The notes: generated by a model not told the origin, from the sequence alone. A stretch of DNA of 64,000 bases from Chitinophaga jiangningensis (GCF_900142605.1 NZ_FRBL01000013.1:1-64000), one strand, 5' to 3'; shown: positions 8,508-16,892, counted from the first letter of the stretch. Numbers and translations: made by a program.

Positions 8508-8515
8508 TATTTTTG
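8508..8515 (+). promoter_or_regulatory. -7 box for ftsE
   Basis: TATTTTTG matches TAnnTTTG and lies 34 bp before the ftsE start. No clear -33 element was seen. Confidence 0.45.
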
Positions 8516-8549
8516 TTCGTAACTAGCTAGAACTAAACGAAAATCTTAC

Positions 8550-9245
8550 ATGACGCCCGAACAGCCGATTATACAACTGACGAATGCCAGTATATATCAG
8601 GGGAATTCTCTGATATTATCTGATGTGAATATTACCGTAAACAAGGGAGAGTTTGTGTATCTGATTGGAAAAACGGGTACGGGAAAGTCCAGTTTACTGA
8701 AAACACTATATGGCGACCTGCCGTTGAAAGACGGTACTGGTCAGGTAGTTGGGTTTGATTTGAAGAAAATGGACTGGAAGAAGGTACCGTACCTGCGCCG
8801 TAACCTGGGCGTGGTTTTCCAGGATTTTCAGTTGCTGACCGACCGGAATGTGCATGATAACCTGAAGTTTGCGCTGCGTGCAACCGGCTGGCAGGACAAC
8901 AAGCAGATTGAGGATAAAATTGCGGATGTGCTGGATAAAGTAGGCCTGGGCACCAAAGGGTTTAAGATGCCATATGAGCTGAGTGGTGGAGAGCAGCAGC
9001 GTGTAGATATTGCGCGTGCCATGCTGAACTCGCCGCGGTTGATACTGGCTGATGAGCCTACCGGTAACCTGGACCCTGAAACCTCCGATGGCATTATGCA
9101 ACTGTTGTTCAGAATTTGCCGGGAGGGTACGGCGATTGTGATGGCCACGCACGACTACATCGTATTACAGAAATTTCCGTCGAGGGTGTTACGTACCGAA
9201 AATGGTCATGTAACGGACAATGCAGCGGTGAATTTCTCTTCTTAA
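8550..9245 (+). CDS. ftsE: Cell division ATP-binding protein FtsE
   Basis: 231-residue ABC ATPase. Walker A is GKTGTGKSS (about 37-45), the signature is LSGGEQQRVDIARAML (about 147-162) and Walker B is LILADEPTGNLD (about 167-178). The Q-loop region FQDFQLL and the short overall length fit FtsE, which with the membrane protein FtsX controls septal peptidoglycan hydrolases. No ftsX is adjacent. LolD-type ABC proteins have a similar length, so the family placement is slightly less certain than the ABC call. Confidence 0.82.
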   Translation: MTPEQPIIQLTNASIYQGNSLILSDVNITVNKGEFVYLIGKTGTGKSSLLKTLYGDLPLKDGTGQVVGFDLKKMDWKKVPYLRRNLGVVFQDFQLLTDRNVHDNLKFALRATGWQDNKQIEDKIADVLDKVGLGTKGFKMPYELSGGEQQRVDIARAMLNSPRLILADEPTGNLDPETSDGIMQLLFRICREGTAIVMATHDYIVLQKFPSRVLRTENGHVTDNAAVNFSS

Positions 9246-9280
9246 ACAGATCTTATAGTGGTGTATTCAGTTAATTTTAC

Positions 9281-9400
9281 TATTTTTGCACCACATTTCA
9301 CCGAAATAATTGAATCAGAACTCTTTATGCAATTAAATAGCTCTGAAACAATTATATATTCCCTGCAAATTGGTAATTCATATTTTTCTAATTACCTTTG
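9281..9400 (+). promoter_or_regulatory. Tandem promoters of rpsO
   Basis: Two -7 boxes precede rpsO: TATTTTTG at 9281-9288 and TACCTTTG at 9393-9400. The second has TTGG at 9371-9374, 18 bases upstream, as a -33 element and would give a leader of about 48 bases. This placement also shows that coding cannot begin at the in-frame ATG at 9398. Confidence 0.6.
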
Positions 9401-9451
9401 CACCGGAAAAATAGCGACAAAAAACATTATTATTACTTATTATTATTCAAG

Positions 9452-9724
9452 ATGTCTTACTTAACTGTTGAAAAGAAAGCCAATATTTTCAAGGAATTTG
9501 GTGGAAGCGAGAAAAATACAGGCTCTGTAGAAGCGCAAATTGCACTGCTGACTGAGCGTATCAACAGCATTTCCGGTCACCTGAAACAAAACAAAAAGGA
9601 TTTCTCAACCCACCGTGGTCTGATGAAAATGGTAGGTCAGAGAAAGCGTTTACTTTCTTACCTGTCTAAAACTAACCTCAGCGGCTACCGTGCTCTGATC
9701 GAGAAGTTAGGTATCAGGAAATAA
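9452..9724 (+). CDS. rpsO: 30S ribosomal protein S15
   Basis: 90 residues from the ATG at 9452, the standard S15 size. It binds the central domain of 16S rRNA during 30S assembly. Family marks are the FGGSEKNTGSVEAQIALLTERI segment and the C-terminal RKRLLSYLSKTN..GYRALIEKLGIR. An upstream in-frame ATG at 9398 was rejected because it overlaps the promoter and adds a non-conserved tail. It is followed by a terminator and then pnp, the conserved rpsO-pnp order. Confidence 0.97.
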   Translation: MSYLTVEKKANIFKEFGGSEKNTGSVEAQIALLTERINSISGHLKQNKKDFSTHRGLMKMVGQRKRLLSYLSKTNLSGYRALIEKLGIRK

Positions 9725-9743
9725 CCATGACTTTATTATAGCG

Positions 9744-9779
9744 CTATTCCCAACTTTCTGGTTGGGAATAGTTTTTTTG
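9744..9779 (+). terminator. Intrinsic terminator of rpsO
   Basis: An 11-bp perfect stem (9744-9754 with 9761-9771), a 6-base loop and a run of seven T. It separates rpsO from pnp, so full read-through between the two is not expected. Confidence 0.9.
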
Positions 9780-9853
9780 TATGTATACGTTTTGTTGTTC
9801 CGCTAACTGATTGTCTATAAGGGAACAACGTTATTCTTAATCCTCACTAATTT

Positions 9854-12214
9854 ATGAATCTGACACCTATTTCAGTGAAATTCGATATAGGAGACGGTCG
9901 TATAGTGACCATCGAAACCGGCAAGATGGCCCGCCAGGCTGACGGTGCGGTTACGGTGCGTCTGGGTGATTGTATCCTGCTGGCTACCGTGGTAGCTAAC
10001 AAGGAGCCTAAACCGGGCCAATCGTTTTTCCCTCTGACTGTTGACTACCAGGAGAAATTTGCTTCCGCAGGCCGTATTCCAGGTTCTTTTTTCAAACGTG
10101 AAGGCCGTCTCTCCGATTACGAGGTGCTGATTTCCCGCTTGATCGACCGCGCTCTGCGCCCCTTGTTCCCCGACGATTATCTTTGCGAAGTACAGGTACT
10201 TGTAACGCTCATCTCTTCTGATCCTGAAGTAATGCCTGATGCGCTGGCTTGTTTGGCTGCATCTGCTGCTTTGGCCGTTTCTGACGTGCCTATCCAGGAA
10301 ATCATTTCTGAAGTGCGCGTTGCCCGTATCGATGGTAAATATGTAATCAATCCAAACCGTAGCGCACTGGCTACTGCTGATATGGACTTCATCATCGGCG
10401 CCACCGACAAGAATATCATGATGGTGGAAGGTGAAAGTAAACAGTGCCAGGAAGAGGACCTGATCAGTGCTATTGAAGCTGCTCACGCTGCAATCAAAGT
10501 ACAGGTTAAAGCTCAACAGGAGCTGGCTCAGCTGAAAGGCGTAACCGGCAAACGTGAGTATACCAAACCTCACCAGAACGAAGAGCTGAAAGCAAAAGTA
10601 GAAGCTTTTGCAAAAGAAAAAATCTATCAGGTTGCCAAATCTGCTTCTGCAAAACACGATCGTTCTGATGCCTTCAAACAGATCGGCGTTGAGCTGGTAG
10701 AGCACCTCGGTGAACTGCCGGAAGAAGATGCTCCACTGGTAGGTAAATACCTGCATGATCTGGAGAAAGAAGTGATCCGTAACATGATCCTGGATGAAAA
10801 AATCCGCCTGGATGGCCGTGCCCTTGATCAGGTACGTCCGCTGGCGATGGAAACTGACATCCTGCCTTCTCCGCACGGTTCTGCACTGTTTACCCGTGGT
10901 GAAACACAGTCCCTGACTACTGTTACCCTGGGTACACCGGAGGATGAGCTGCTGATTGAAAGCGCTTCTACTTCCAACTACGTAAAATTCATTCTGCATT
11001 ATAACTTCCCTCCATTCTCTACCGGTGAAGTAAAACCTATGCGTGGCCCTGGCCGTCGCGAGGTGGGTCACGGTAACCTGGCTATGCGCTCCCTGAAGCA
11101 AATGATGCCAGGCAGCGAATATCCTTACACAGTGAGGGTGGTTTCCGATATCCTGGAGTCTAACGGTTCCTCTTCCATGGCTACTGTATGTGCTGGTTCC
11201 CTGGCACTGATGGACGCAGGTGTTCCTTTGCCTAAACACGTAAGTGGTGTGGCAATGGGTCTGATCTCCCGCGCATCTGACGGTGCATGGGCGGTACTGA
11301 CCGATATCCTCGGTGATGAAGATCACCTGGGTGATATGGACTTCAAAGTAACCGGTACACGCGATGGTATCTGCGGTATCCAGATGGATATCAAAGTAGA
11401 TGGCCTGAGCATGGATGTAATGCGCTCGGCTTTAGCTCAGGCACAGAAAGGACGCCTGCATATCATTGACGCAATGTATGCTGCTGTTCCTGCTGCCCGC
11501 CCTGAACCTAAGCCACACGCTCCACGTATGGAGAAAATCATCATCGATCGTGAATTCATCGGTGCTGTGATCGGACCAGGTGGTAAGATCATCCAGGAAA
11601 TCCAGCGCGAAACCGGTACTACCATCAACATCGAAGAAGTTGGTGAAACCGGTGAAGTGAGCATCTTCTCTGCACAGAAAGAAGGTCTGGAAAAAGCCCT
11701 GAAATGGATCAAAGGTATTGTTGCTGTTCCTGAGGTAGGTGAAACCTACGAATCAGTGGTGAAATCCATTATGCCTTACGGTGCATTCGTGGAGTTCATG
11801 CCTGGTAAACAAGGACTGCTGCACATCTCTGAAGTTTCCTGGAAACGCCTCGAAACTATGGAAGGTGTACTGTCTGAAGGTGAAGTGGTGAAAGTAAAAC
11901 TCACTGGTACAGATCCTAAAACAGGTAAATTCAAACTGAGCCGCAAAGCCCTGATGCCTAAACCGGAAGGTTATGTAGAAAGACCAGAGCGCGAAGAACG
12001 TGGTGACCGCGGCGATCGTGGTGACCGTGGCGGCTTCCGTGATCGTGGTCCTCGTGATGACCGTCGCGGTGGTGGTGACAGACGTGATGACCGTCGTGGT
12101 CCACGTGATGATCGCGGCCCTCGTGAAGATCGTGGTCCTCGCAATGGTGGCTTTGATCGTAACAACAATAATGAGCCTGAGAAACCTCAGGAGCCTTATT
12201 TCGATGAACAATAA
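9854..12214 (+). CDS. pnp: Polynucleotide phosphorylase with RG-rich tail
   Basis: 786 residues. PNPase degrades RNA 3'-5' by phosphorolysis. Two RNase PH domains (about 1-220 and 310-545) flank an all-helical linker; the second carries the MRGPGRREVGHG and ILESNGSSSMA active-site segments. A KH domain (about 556-615, REFIGAVIGPGGKII) and an S1 domain (about 625-695, GAFVEFMPGKQGLLHISEV) follow. From about residue 710 a low-complexity tail of Arg, Gly and Asp (RGDRGDRGDRGGFRDRG) is added, absent from E. coli PNPase. The tail looks like a disordered RNA-binding region; that function is inference. Confidence 0.96.
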   Translation: MNLTPISVKFDIGDGRIVTIETGKMARQADGAVTVRLGDCILLATVVANKEPKPGQSFFPLTVDYQEKFASAGRIPGSFFKREGRLSDYEVLISRLIDRALRPLFPDDYLCEVQVLVTLISSDPEVMPDALACLAASAALAVSDVPIQEIISEVRVARIDGKYVINPNRSALATADMDFIIGATDKNIMMVEGESKQCQEEDLISAIEAAHAAIKVQVKAQQELAQLKGVTGKREYTKPHQNEELKAKVEAFAKEKIYQVAKSASAKHDRSDAFKQIGVELVEHLGELPEEDAPLVGKYLHDLEKEVIRNMILDEKIRLDGRALDQVRPLAMETDILPSPHGSALFTRGETQSLTTVTLGTPEDELLIESASTSNYVKFILHYNFPPFSTGEVKPMRGPGRREVGHGNLAMRSLKQMMPGSEYPYTVRVVSDILESNGSSSMATVCAGSLALMDAGVPLPKHVSGVAMGLISRASDGAWAVLTDILGDEDHLGDMDFKVTGTRDGICGIQMDIKVDGLSMDVMRSALAQAQKGRLHIIDAMYAAVPAARPEPKPHAPRMEKIIIDREFIGAVIGPGGKIIQEIQRETGTTINIEEVGETGEVSIFSAQKEGLEKALKWIKGIVAVPEVGETYESVVKSIMPYGAFVEFMPGKQGLLHISEVSWKRLETMEGVLSEGEVVKVKLTGTDPKTGKFKLSRKALMPKPEGYVERPEREERGDRGDRGDRGGFRDRGPRDDRRGGGDRRDDRRGPRDDRGPREDRGPRNGGFDRNNNNEPEKPQEPYFDEQ

Positions 12215-12237
12215 TTATTCGCGAAAGCTGAAAATAG

Positions 12238-12265
12238 AAAAGGTCCGCAGTGATGCGGACCTTTT
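12238..12265. terminator. Terminator of pnp
   Basis: A 12-bp stem (12238-12249 with 12254-12265) with a GTGA tetraloop and flanking A and T runs, 23 bp after the pnp stop. Confidence 0.88.
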
Positions 12266-12307
12266 TGTTTTAACGGGTGCTGCGCTTTCGGCACGGCAAG
12301 TCCAATC

Positions 12308-12368
12308 GGGTGCAGGGCCGCAGGCCCTGGTATACACCCACAAAACGGAACCGAAGGTTCCGTTTGTG
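12308..12368. repeat. Two GC-rich palindromes with three-base loops
   Basis: CAGGGCC (12313-12319) pairs with GGCCCTG (12323-12329) around GCA, extended outside a bulge by GGGTG/CACCC. Next, AAACGGAACC (12343-12352) pairs with GGTTCCGTTT (12356-12365) around GAA and continues for 3 bp past a bulged A. They lie between the pnp terminator and the converging gene at 12374. Confidence 0.75.
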
Positions 12369-12373
12369 TAATA

Positions 12374-12976
12374 CTATCTCGGATAAAAAGTCGCCAGCTG
12401 CTGCTCCGCAGCAAATGTGCTTTCCCGGAAAATCTGCTTGCCGTTATTAAGTCGGAATACCCTGAAATCGTTCCCATTCACCGGTTCAAAAATCATTTTG
12501 TAGGAAGTAACCGGCAATTGCGGCTTCACAAATTTCTCTATTACTTTCAACCGTGCCTGCTGCAGCAGGTCCGCCATTATGGTCTCGATATAAGGCAACA
12601 GGATGCCTCCGTCTTCCGCCCACTGCATGTACATCTTGGTAGTGCTGTACGTAAGATCTTTATTGGTGGTATCTTTCAGGTAACAGTAAGCTTTCTGGAA
12701 GTGAGCCGCCATATCTGCCTTTGAAAAATTCTTGAAAGAGATATGATTGACGGCCAGGCCGCTATATTGCTGGCGAGGGAGAGCCGTGTCCAGCATGTCC
12801 ATATAATCCAGTAAAAATTGCCTGTTCATGATCACGACGGAGGTTTCTCCTTCGTAAACGATCGAGTCGGTCATGATGGGTTCTTCCGGATCAGGAGGGC
12901 GCATTTTAATCACAGTTTGTGCCATGGCCGTGCAGGAAAAAACTACGGCTGACAACAGCAGGAGTAATGTTTTCAT
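12374..12976 (-). CDS. Secreted protein of unknown function
   Basis: 200 residues from the ATG at 12976, where a clean signal peptide begins (MKTLLLLLSAVVFSCTAMAQ). A start 20 codons further upstream would put charged residues in front of the signal and was rejected. The mature part has no motif that I recognise and no membrane segment; it is a soluble exported or lipid-free periplasmic protein. It contains a single Cys in the mature part (AYCYLKD). It converges on pnp and diverges from prmA. Confidence 0.75.
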   Translation of the reverse strand: MKTLLLLLSAVVFSCTAMAQTVIKMRPPDPEEPIMTDSIVYEGETSVVIMNRQFLLDYMDMLDTALPRQQYSGLAVNHISFKNFSKADMAAHFQKAYCYLKDTTNKDLTYSTTKMYMQWAEDGGILLPYIETIMADLLQQARLKVIEKFVKPQLPVTSYKMIFEPVNGNDFRVFRLNNGKQIFRESTFAAEQQLATFYPR

Positions 12977-13073
12977 AGGTGTATCAATATTGATATTTAT
13001 AAAATTCAAATATAATATCTTTTTAATTTTATACAAGCGATTAGTTGCCAGGCTTTAATCGCAGGGATTCAGT

Positions 13074-13081
13074 TATCTTTG
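13074..13081 (+). promoter_or_regulatory. -7 box abutting the prmA start
   Basis: TATCTTTG matches TAnnTTTG and ends 6 bases before the ATG at 13088, so transcription would begin about at the start codon (leaderless mRNA). Confidence 0.5.
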
Positions 13082-13087
13082 CGGCCT

Positions 13088-13906
13088 ATGTCACACATTG
13101 CTATTACCATACAGGCTGCAGGCGATCAGGCGGAACTGCTGATTGCGGAGCTGGCAGAAGCCGGCTATGAGGGATTTGAAGAACAGGAAACCACATTGGT
13201 AGCCTTTATTCCGGAAGCTGATTTTAATGAAGCTATTTTAAATGAGTTGCTGACAGCTAACGGCATTGCCTACACGCAGGAGCGTATTGCGCAGCAAAAC
13301 TGGAATGCCTTATGGGAAAGCAATTTTCAGCCGGTGCAGGTAGATGATTTCTGTGGTATACGCGCGAATTTCCACCCGCCGTTTGATCCCAAACCTGCAT
13401 TTGAAATTGAAATCACGCCTAAAATGGCCTTTGGTACCGGCCATCATGCCACTACCTCTTCTGTAATCAGGTTAATGCGCGAGATCGATTTCAAAGGCAA
13501 AAGGGTGTTTGACTTTGGAACCGGTACCGGTATCCTCGCTATCCTCGCCGAAATGATGGGCGCCTCTGTGGTAGATGCGATTGATTATGACGAGTGGGCG
13601 GTCAACAATACCATAGAAAATATCGGGGCCAACCATATGGAACGGGTAAAAGTATGGCAGGCGGATAATCTTACCGGTATTTCCGAAAAATATGATATAT
13701 TGCTGGCGAATATTAATTGTAATGTACTGTTGCACTATATGGCAGATATGCGCCGGTTACTGTCCCCGGGTGGCATTCTCCTCTTAAGCGGCATTATGCC
13801 ATCTGACGAGCAGCAAATATTGGCCGCAGCTATACCGCAAGGATTTGACCTACAGCAAAAAATAGAGAAAGATAACTGGTTGGCGCTACAATTCGGGGTG
13901 CAATAA
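13088..13906 (+). CDS. prmA: Ribosomal protein L11 methyltransferase
   Basis: 272 residues from the ATG at 13088. It trimethylates ribosomal protein L11 using SAM. The N-terminal substrate-recognition domain covers about 1-90; the Rossmann domain carries MAFGTGHHATTSSVI, then motif I VFDFGTGTGILAI and the acidic loop DAIDYDEWAV, and later LLANINCNVLL (the N-x-x-C/N post-motif). An ATG three codons upstream lies inside the -7 box and was not chosen. Confidence 0.92.
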   Translation: MSHIAITIQAAGDQAELLIAELAEAGYEGFEEQETTLVAFIPEADFNEAILNELLTANGIAYTQERIAQQNWNALWESNFQPVQVDDFCGIRANFHPPFDPKPAFEIEITPKMAFGTGHHATTSSVIRLMREIDFKGKRVFDFGTGTGILAILAEMMGASVVDAIDYDEWAVNNTIENIGANHMERVKVWQADNLTGISEKYDILLANINCNVLLHYMADMRRLLSPGGILLLSGIMPSDEQQILAAAIPQGFDLQQKIEKDNWLALQFGVQ

Positions 13907-14036
13907 ATCGAGAGAGTTTACTAATAATACACATATGAAAGTTATTGAATTTCCAACTTTTGTGTTATAAACTTTCCTAATATTCGCTTAATTTTAACAC
14001 ATAATTTGTTATCTTAGCAATTCCTAACTTTTAGTG

Positions 14037-14678
14037 ATGACAGAATTTTTATTGCTTTTTTGCGCTTATCTGATAGGATCTGTACCTACAGCTGTTTGGG
14101 TAAGTAAAGGCGTTTTTGGGATGGATATCCGGGAGTATGGCAGCGGCAACGCCGGCGCCACCAATACCTTCCGCGTGCTCGGCCCAAAAGCTGGAACTTT
14201 TGTAATGCTGGTAGATATGCTCAAAGGAGTACTGGCAGTGAGGCTGGCTTATCTGGCCCCTTATTACCAGGATCATGAACACCTGACTCAACTGGTAAAC
14301 TTCCAGATAGGACTGGGCCTGGCCGCTGTACTGGGCCACATCTTCCCGATCTGGGCGGGCTTCCGCGGCGGTAAGGGTATTGCTACCCTCTTTGGCCTGG
14401 TGCTGGCGATTCAGCCGGTAGTAGCGCTGTGCTGCGTAGGCGTATTCCTGATGATATTGTTTTTAACGAGATATGTTTCTTTAAGCTCCATTATAGCAAG
14501 TATCGCCTTCCCTGTACTGATACTGTATATTTTCAACGAGCCGGAAATATTTTACCGAATTTTTGCCATAGCTGTGGCGTTGATGGTGGTTCTTACGCAC
14601 CAGAAAAACATCAGCAGGCTCCTGAAAGGTAACGAAAGCAAAGTGCCCCTGTTCAGGAACCGGAGAGAAAAGCACTAA
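14037..14678 (+). CDS. plsY: Glycerol-3-phosphate acyltransferase PlsY
   Basis: 213 residues. PlsY transfers acyl groups from acyl phosphate to glycerol 3-phosphate, the first step of phospholipid synthesis. It is a multi-pass inner-membrane protein with conserved cytoplasmic loops: the IREYGSGNAGATNTFRVLG loop near 30 and GHIFPIWAGFRGGKGIATL near 100. A GTG directly precedes the ATG; the ATG at 14037 is preferred. Its terminator is at 14700-14750. Confidence 0.95.
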   Translation: MTEFLLLFCAYLIGSVPTAVWVSKGVFGMDIREYGSGNAGATNTFRVLGPKAGTFVMLVDMLKGVLAVRLAYLAPYYQDHEHLTQLVNFQIGLGLAAVLGHIFPIWAGFRGGKGIATLFGLVLAIQPVVALCCVGVFLMILFLTRYVSLSSIIASIAFPVLILYIFNEPEIFYRIFAIAVALMVVLTHQKNISRLLKGNESKVPLFRNRREKH

Positions 14679-14699
14679 GTTTTATATCTGACGATATTT

Positions 14700-14750
14700 A
14701 AGAGCTTATTGGAACGGATGTTGTATCCCTTTCAATAAGCTCTTTTGTTT
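14700..14750 (+). terminator. Terminator of plsY
   Basis: A 12-bp perfect outer stem (14700-14711 with 14733-14744), a smaller inner GGAT/ATCC hairpin and T-rich sequence after it. Confidence 0.88.
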
Positions 14751-14780
14751 TTACAAATAATACAAAAGCTAAATATTTCT

Positions 14781-14788
14781 TACGTTTG
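14781..14788 (+). promoter_or_regulatory. -7 box for the M48 protease gene
   Basis: TACGTTTG matches TAnnTTTG and lies 30 bp before the start codon at 14819. Confidence 0.55.
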
Positions 14789-14818
14789 CACTGCTTTTAG
14801 CAAAAATTTGATAAACCC

Positions 14819-15628
14819 ATGAAAAAGATCGCACTTTCCTTTTCTGTCGCAGCAGCCTTCCTGTATGGATGCTCCAGCGTTCCGATTACAGGCAGAAAGC
14901 AACTGAATTTACTCCCCGAAAGTACTATGGAGTCAATGGCACTCCAGGAATACCAAACCTTCCTTTCTTCCAATAAGGTAGTGGCACAAACTACCAGCAA
15001 GGATGCAGAAATGGTGAAAAGGGTAGGCCAGCGTATAGCCGCTGCCGTTACCCAGTATATGAACCAGAAAGGTCAGGGTGCTGCCATTGCCACGTACAAA
15101 TGGGAATTCAATCTGGTAGACAGTAAAGAAGTAAACGCCTGGTGTATGCCGGGTGGTAAGGTAGTGGTGTACACAGGCCTGTTGCCTGTTACACAGAATG
15201 AAACAGGTCTTGCTACCGTTATGGGCCACGAAATCGCACATGCCATTGCCCGCCACGGTAACGAGCGTATGAGCCAGCAAATGGTAGCGCAGGGTGTACA
15301 GATGGCTGGTGCCGTAGCATTAGGTAAAAATCCGACCGCAGTAAACCTGTTTAACCAGGCAGTAGGAGTGGGTGGTAACGTAGGCTTACTGGCATTCTCC
15401 CGCCAGAATGAGCTGGAAGCGGATCACCTGGGTGTGATCTTCATGGCTATGGCCGGTTATAACCCGCAGGAGTCTATTCCATTCTGGCAGCGTATGGCTT
15501 CGATGAGTGCTAATTCCAGCAAACCACCTGAATTCCTGAGCACGCACCCGAGCGATGACCGCCGTGTAGCACAGCTGAAAGGACTGATGCCGGAGGCCAT
15601 GCAATACTATAAACCAGCAGGTAAATAG
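14819..15628 (+). CDS. M48-family metalloprotease lipoprotein
   Basis: 269 residues. The signal sequence ends in a lipobox (AAAFLYGC, Cys at about 19), so the protein is probably lipid-anchored in the envelope. The zinc site is HEIAHAIARHG near 138 with the third ligand in ELEADHLGVIFM near 200. The C-terminal LSTHPSDDRRVAQL is typical of the LoiP/YggG and Oma1-like group, which degrade damaged envelope proteins. It has its own promoter and converges on oxyR. Confidence 0.92.
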   Translation: MKKIALSFSVAAAFLYGCSSVPITGRKQLNLLPESTMESMALQEYQTFLSSNKVVAQTTSKDAEMVKRVGQRIAAAVTQYMNQKGQGAAIATYKWEFNLVDSKEVNAWCMPGGKVVVYTGLLPVTQNETGLATVMGHEIAHAIARHGNERMSQQMVAQGVQMAGAVALGKNPTAVNLFNQAVGVGGNVGLLAFSRQNELEADHLGVIFMAMAGYNPQESIPFWQRMASMSANSSKPPEFLSTHPSDDRRVAQLKGLMPEAMQYYKPAGK

Positions 15629-15644
15629 CCTTTTTATAAAAAGA

Positions 15645-15776
15645 AACAGCCCAACCGTACGATGTACGGAATCCACTCAGGCAGCATACAAAGCGTTGCT
15701 TTATAAATGAAAAGCCACCTTCGGTGTCTTTTGAGTGGATTCCGAGCTACGCTCGGTTGGGCTGTTGTTTTTTTAT
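15645..15776. repeat. Four-way-junction palindrome and bidirectional terminator
   Basis: Four helices meet with no unpaired base at the junction. The outer stem is 15645-15654 with 15757-15766; hairpin A is CCGTAC-GAT-GTACGG (15655-15669); the central stem is 15670-15679 with 15732-15741; hairpin B is CCGAGC-TAC-GCTCGG (15742-15756). Inside the central arm a further hairpin (15710-15732) has CACC-TTC-GGTG at its tip. A T-rich run follows at 15768-15780 and an A-rich run precedes it. It lies between the converging M48 and oxyR genes. Confidence 0.88.
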
Positions 15777-15790
15777 TTTTTAGGGAGATG

Positions 15791-16738
15791 TTAATCGTTC
15801 TGGATCTCCATTATCTTCTTATTTTTCTGCACCCTCATCTTCTCCGGTACATGTGCTAATATTTCGGCCTTAAACGCCTCAATAAGCGCCTGTTTTATGA
15901 AGTGCCTATGTGTGACAAGGCTGATCTCCCGAACAGGTTCCGGCGCCTTAAAATAGCGAACCATAGATAGTTGTTTGGACGACAGGTCCTGCAGGGATAA
16001 CTCAGGGAGGATGGTATAGCCTTCGTTGAGGTCCACCATGCGTTTAAGCGTTTCCACACTGCCCGTATTATATTCCAGGTTTTTGTATTCGCCGCCCATG
16101 GTGAACTTATCCTTACAAATGTTGAGCACCTGATTGCGCATGCAGTGGCCTTCATTGAGCAGCCATACTTCCCTGACGTCCAGGTCTTCCGCGCGGATCA
16201 CTTTCTTTTCGTACAAGGTATGGTTGCGGGAGGCATATACCACAAACGACTCGTAAAACAGCGGATGCTCTTCCAGGTGCGGATTATGCAGCGGCGTAGC
16301 CAGCAGGCCGCAGTCCAGCAACTCCTGTTTGAGCTGCTGCACGATTTGCTCTGTAGGATATTCCCAGATTTCGAGTTTTACTTTCGGGTATTTTTTCATG
16401 AACCCCGTTAGTATCCGGGGCAGCAGGTAAGGTGCGAGGGTAGGGATGATGCCTACTTTCAGGTTGCCCTGTACCTCTTTTTTCTGATCGGCAATGATTT
16501 CACGTATACGGGCATTCTCCTTCAGGATGATCCTGGCCTGAGATATAACTGCCGTACCGATTTCAGTTGGCACTACCGGTAATTTACTGCGGTCAAATAA
16601 CTTGATCCCCAGCTCATCTTCCAGCTTCTGGATCTGCATACTCAGTGTTGGCTGTGTTACAAAACACTTCTCTGCTGCTACTACGAAACTTCTGTAAGTA
16701 TCTACCGCAACTATATACTCCAATTGTACAGTCGTCAT
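15791..16738 (-). CDS. oxyR: Hydrogen-peroxide sensor OxyR (LysR family)
   Basis: 315 residues. The N-terminal winged helix (about 1-60) reads TQPTLSMQIQKLEDELGIKLFDRSK. The regulatory domain has GHCMRNQVLNIC with Cys199 and Cys208, the same numbers and spacing as the redox pair of E. coli OxyR, which forms a disulfide on peroxide exposure and switches the tetramer to activation. The C-terminal tail is basic. No catalase or peroxidase gene adjoins it. It converges on the M48 gene over the four-way palindrome. Confidence 0.93.
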   Translation of the reverse strand: MTTVQLEYIVAVDTYRSFVVAAEKCFVTQPTLSMQIQKLEDELGIKLFDRSKLPVVPTEIGTAVISQARIILKENARIREIIADQKKEVQGNLKVGIIPTLAPYLLPRILTGFMKKYPKVKLEIWEYPTEQIVQQLKQELLDCGLLATPLHNPHLEEHPLFYESFVVYASRNHTLYEKKVIRAEDLDVREVWLLNEGHCMRNQVLNICKDKFTMGGEYKNLEYNTGSVETLKRMVDLNEGYTILPELSLQDLSSKQLSMVRYFKAPEPVREISLVTHRHFIKQALIEAFKAEILAHVPEKMRVQKNKKIMEIQND

Positions 16739-16795
16739 TTCCCTTGCTTTGAGGGTGTAAAGGTATTGATAAAATCTATATAATCTTAAAAAGAA

Positions 16796-16836
16796 ATCGG
16801 GGATTTAAGAAGGTCTTAACTTCTTAAATCCCCGAT
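16796..16836. repeat. Perfect 16-bp inverted repeat upstream of oxyR
   Basis: 16796-16811 pairs perfectly with 16821-16836 around a 9-base loop. It lies 58 bp upstream of the oxyR start. It could be the terminator of transcripts coming from 17245, an oxyR control site, or another member of the local palindrome family. Confidence 0.7.
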
Positions 16837-16871
16837 GAGTTATTTGAAAGCCTTTTGTGGTGGCGGATTTA

Positions 16872-16892
16872 AATGACACCTTCGGTGTCATT
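16872..16892. repeat. 9-bp palindrome with TTC loop
   Basis: AATGACACC (16872-16880) pairs with GGTGTCATT (16884-16892) around TTC. It sits 10 bp before a second TTC-loop hairpin (CCGCGC-TTC-GCGCGG, 16902-16916) that opens the 63-bp tandem repeat. Confidence 0.75.

Noticed and set aside
9258..9464. 68-codon open frame before rpsO
   Set aside because: It covers the two rpsO promoters, has no conserved sequence and overlaps the rpsO start.
9398..9724. Longer rpsO start at 9398
   Set aside because: The ATG overlaps the TACCTTTG -7 box and would add 18 non-conserved residues; S15 is 88-90 residues long.
9872..11326. 484-codon open frame antisense to pnp
   Set aside because: It mirrors the codon bias of pnp on the other strand, has low-complexity Cys/His/Gln-rich sequence and no family match.
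12000..12371. Long frames around the pnp tail (Val/Thr-rich plus strand, Ser/Arg-rich minus strand)
   Set aside because: They arise from the repetitive RGD-coding DNA read in other frames.
15645..15766. tRNA or tmRNA-like gene at the four-way junction
   Set aside because: The shape is cloverleaf-like, but arm and loop sizes are wrong, there is no T-loop consensus or CCA end, and the loops have three bases.
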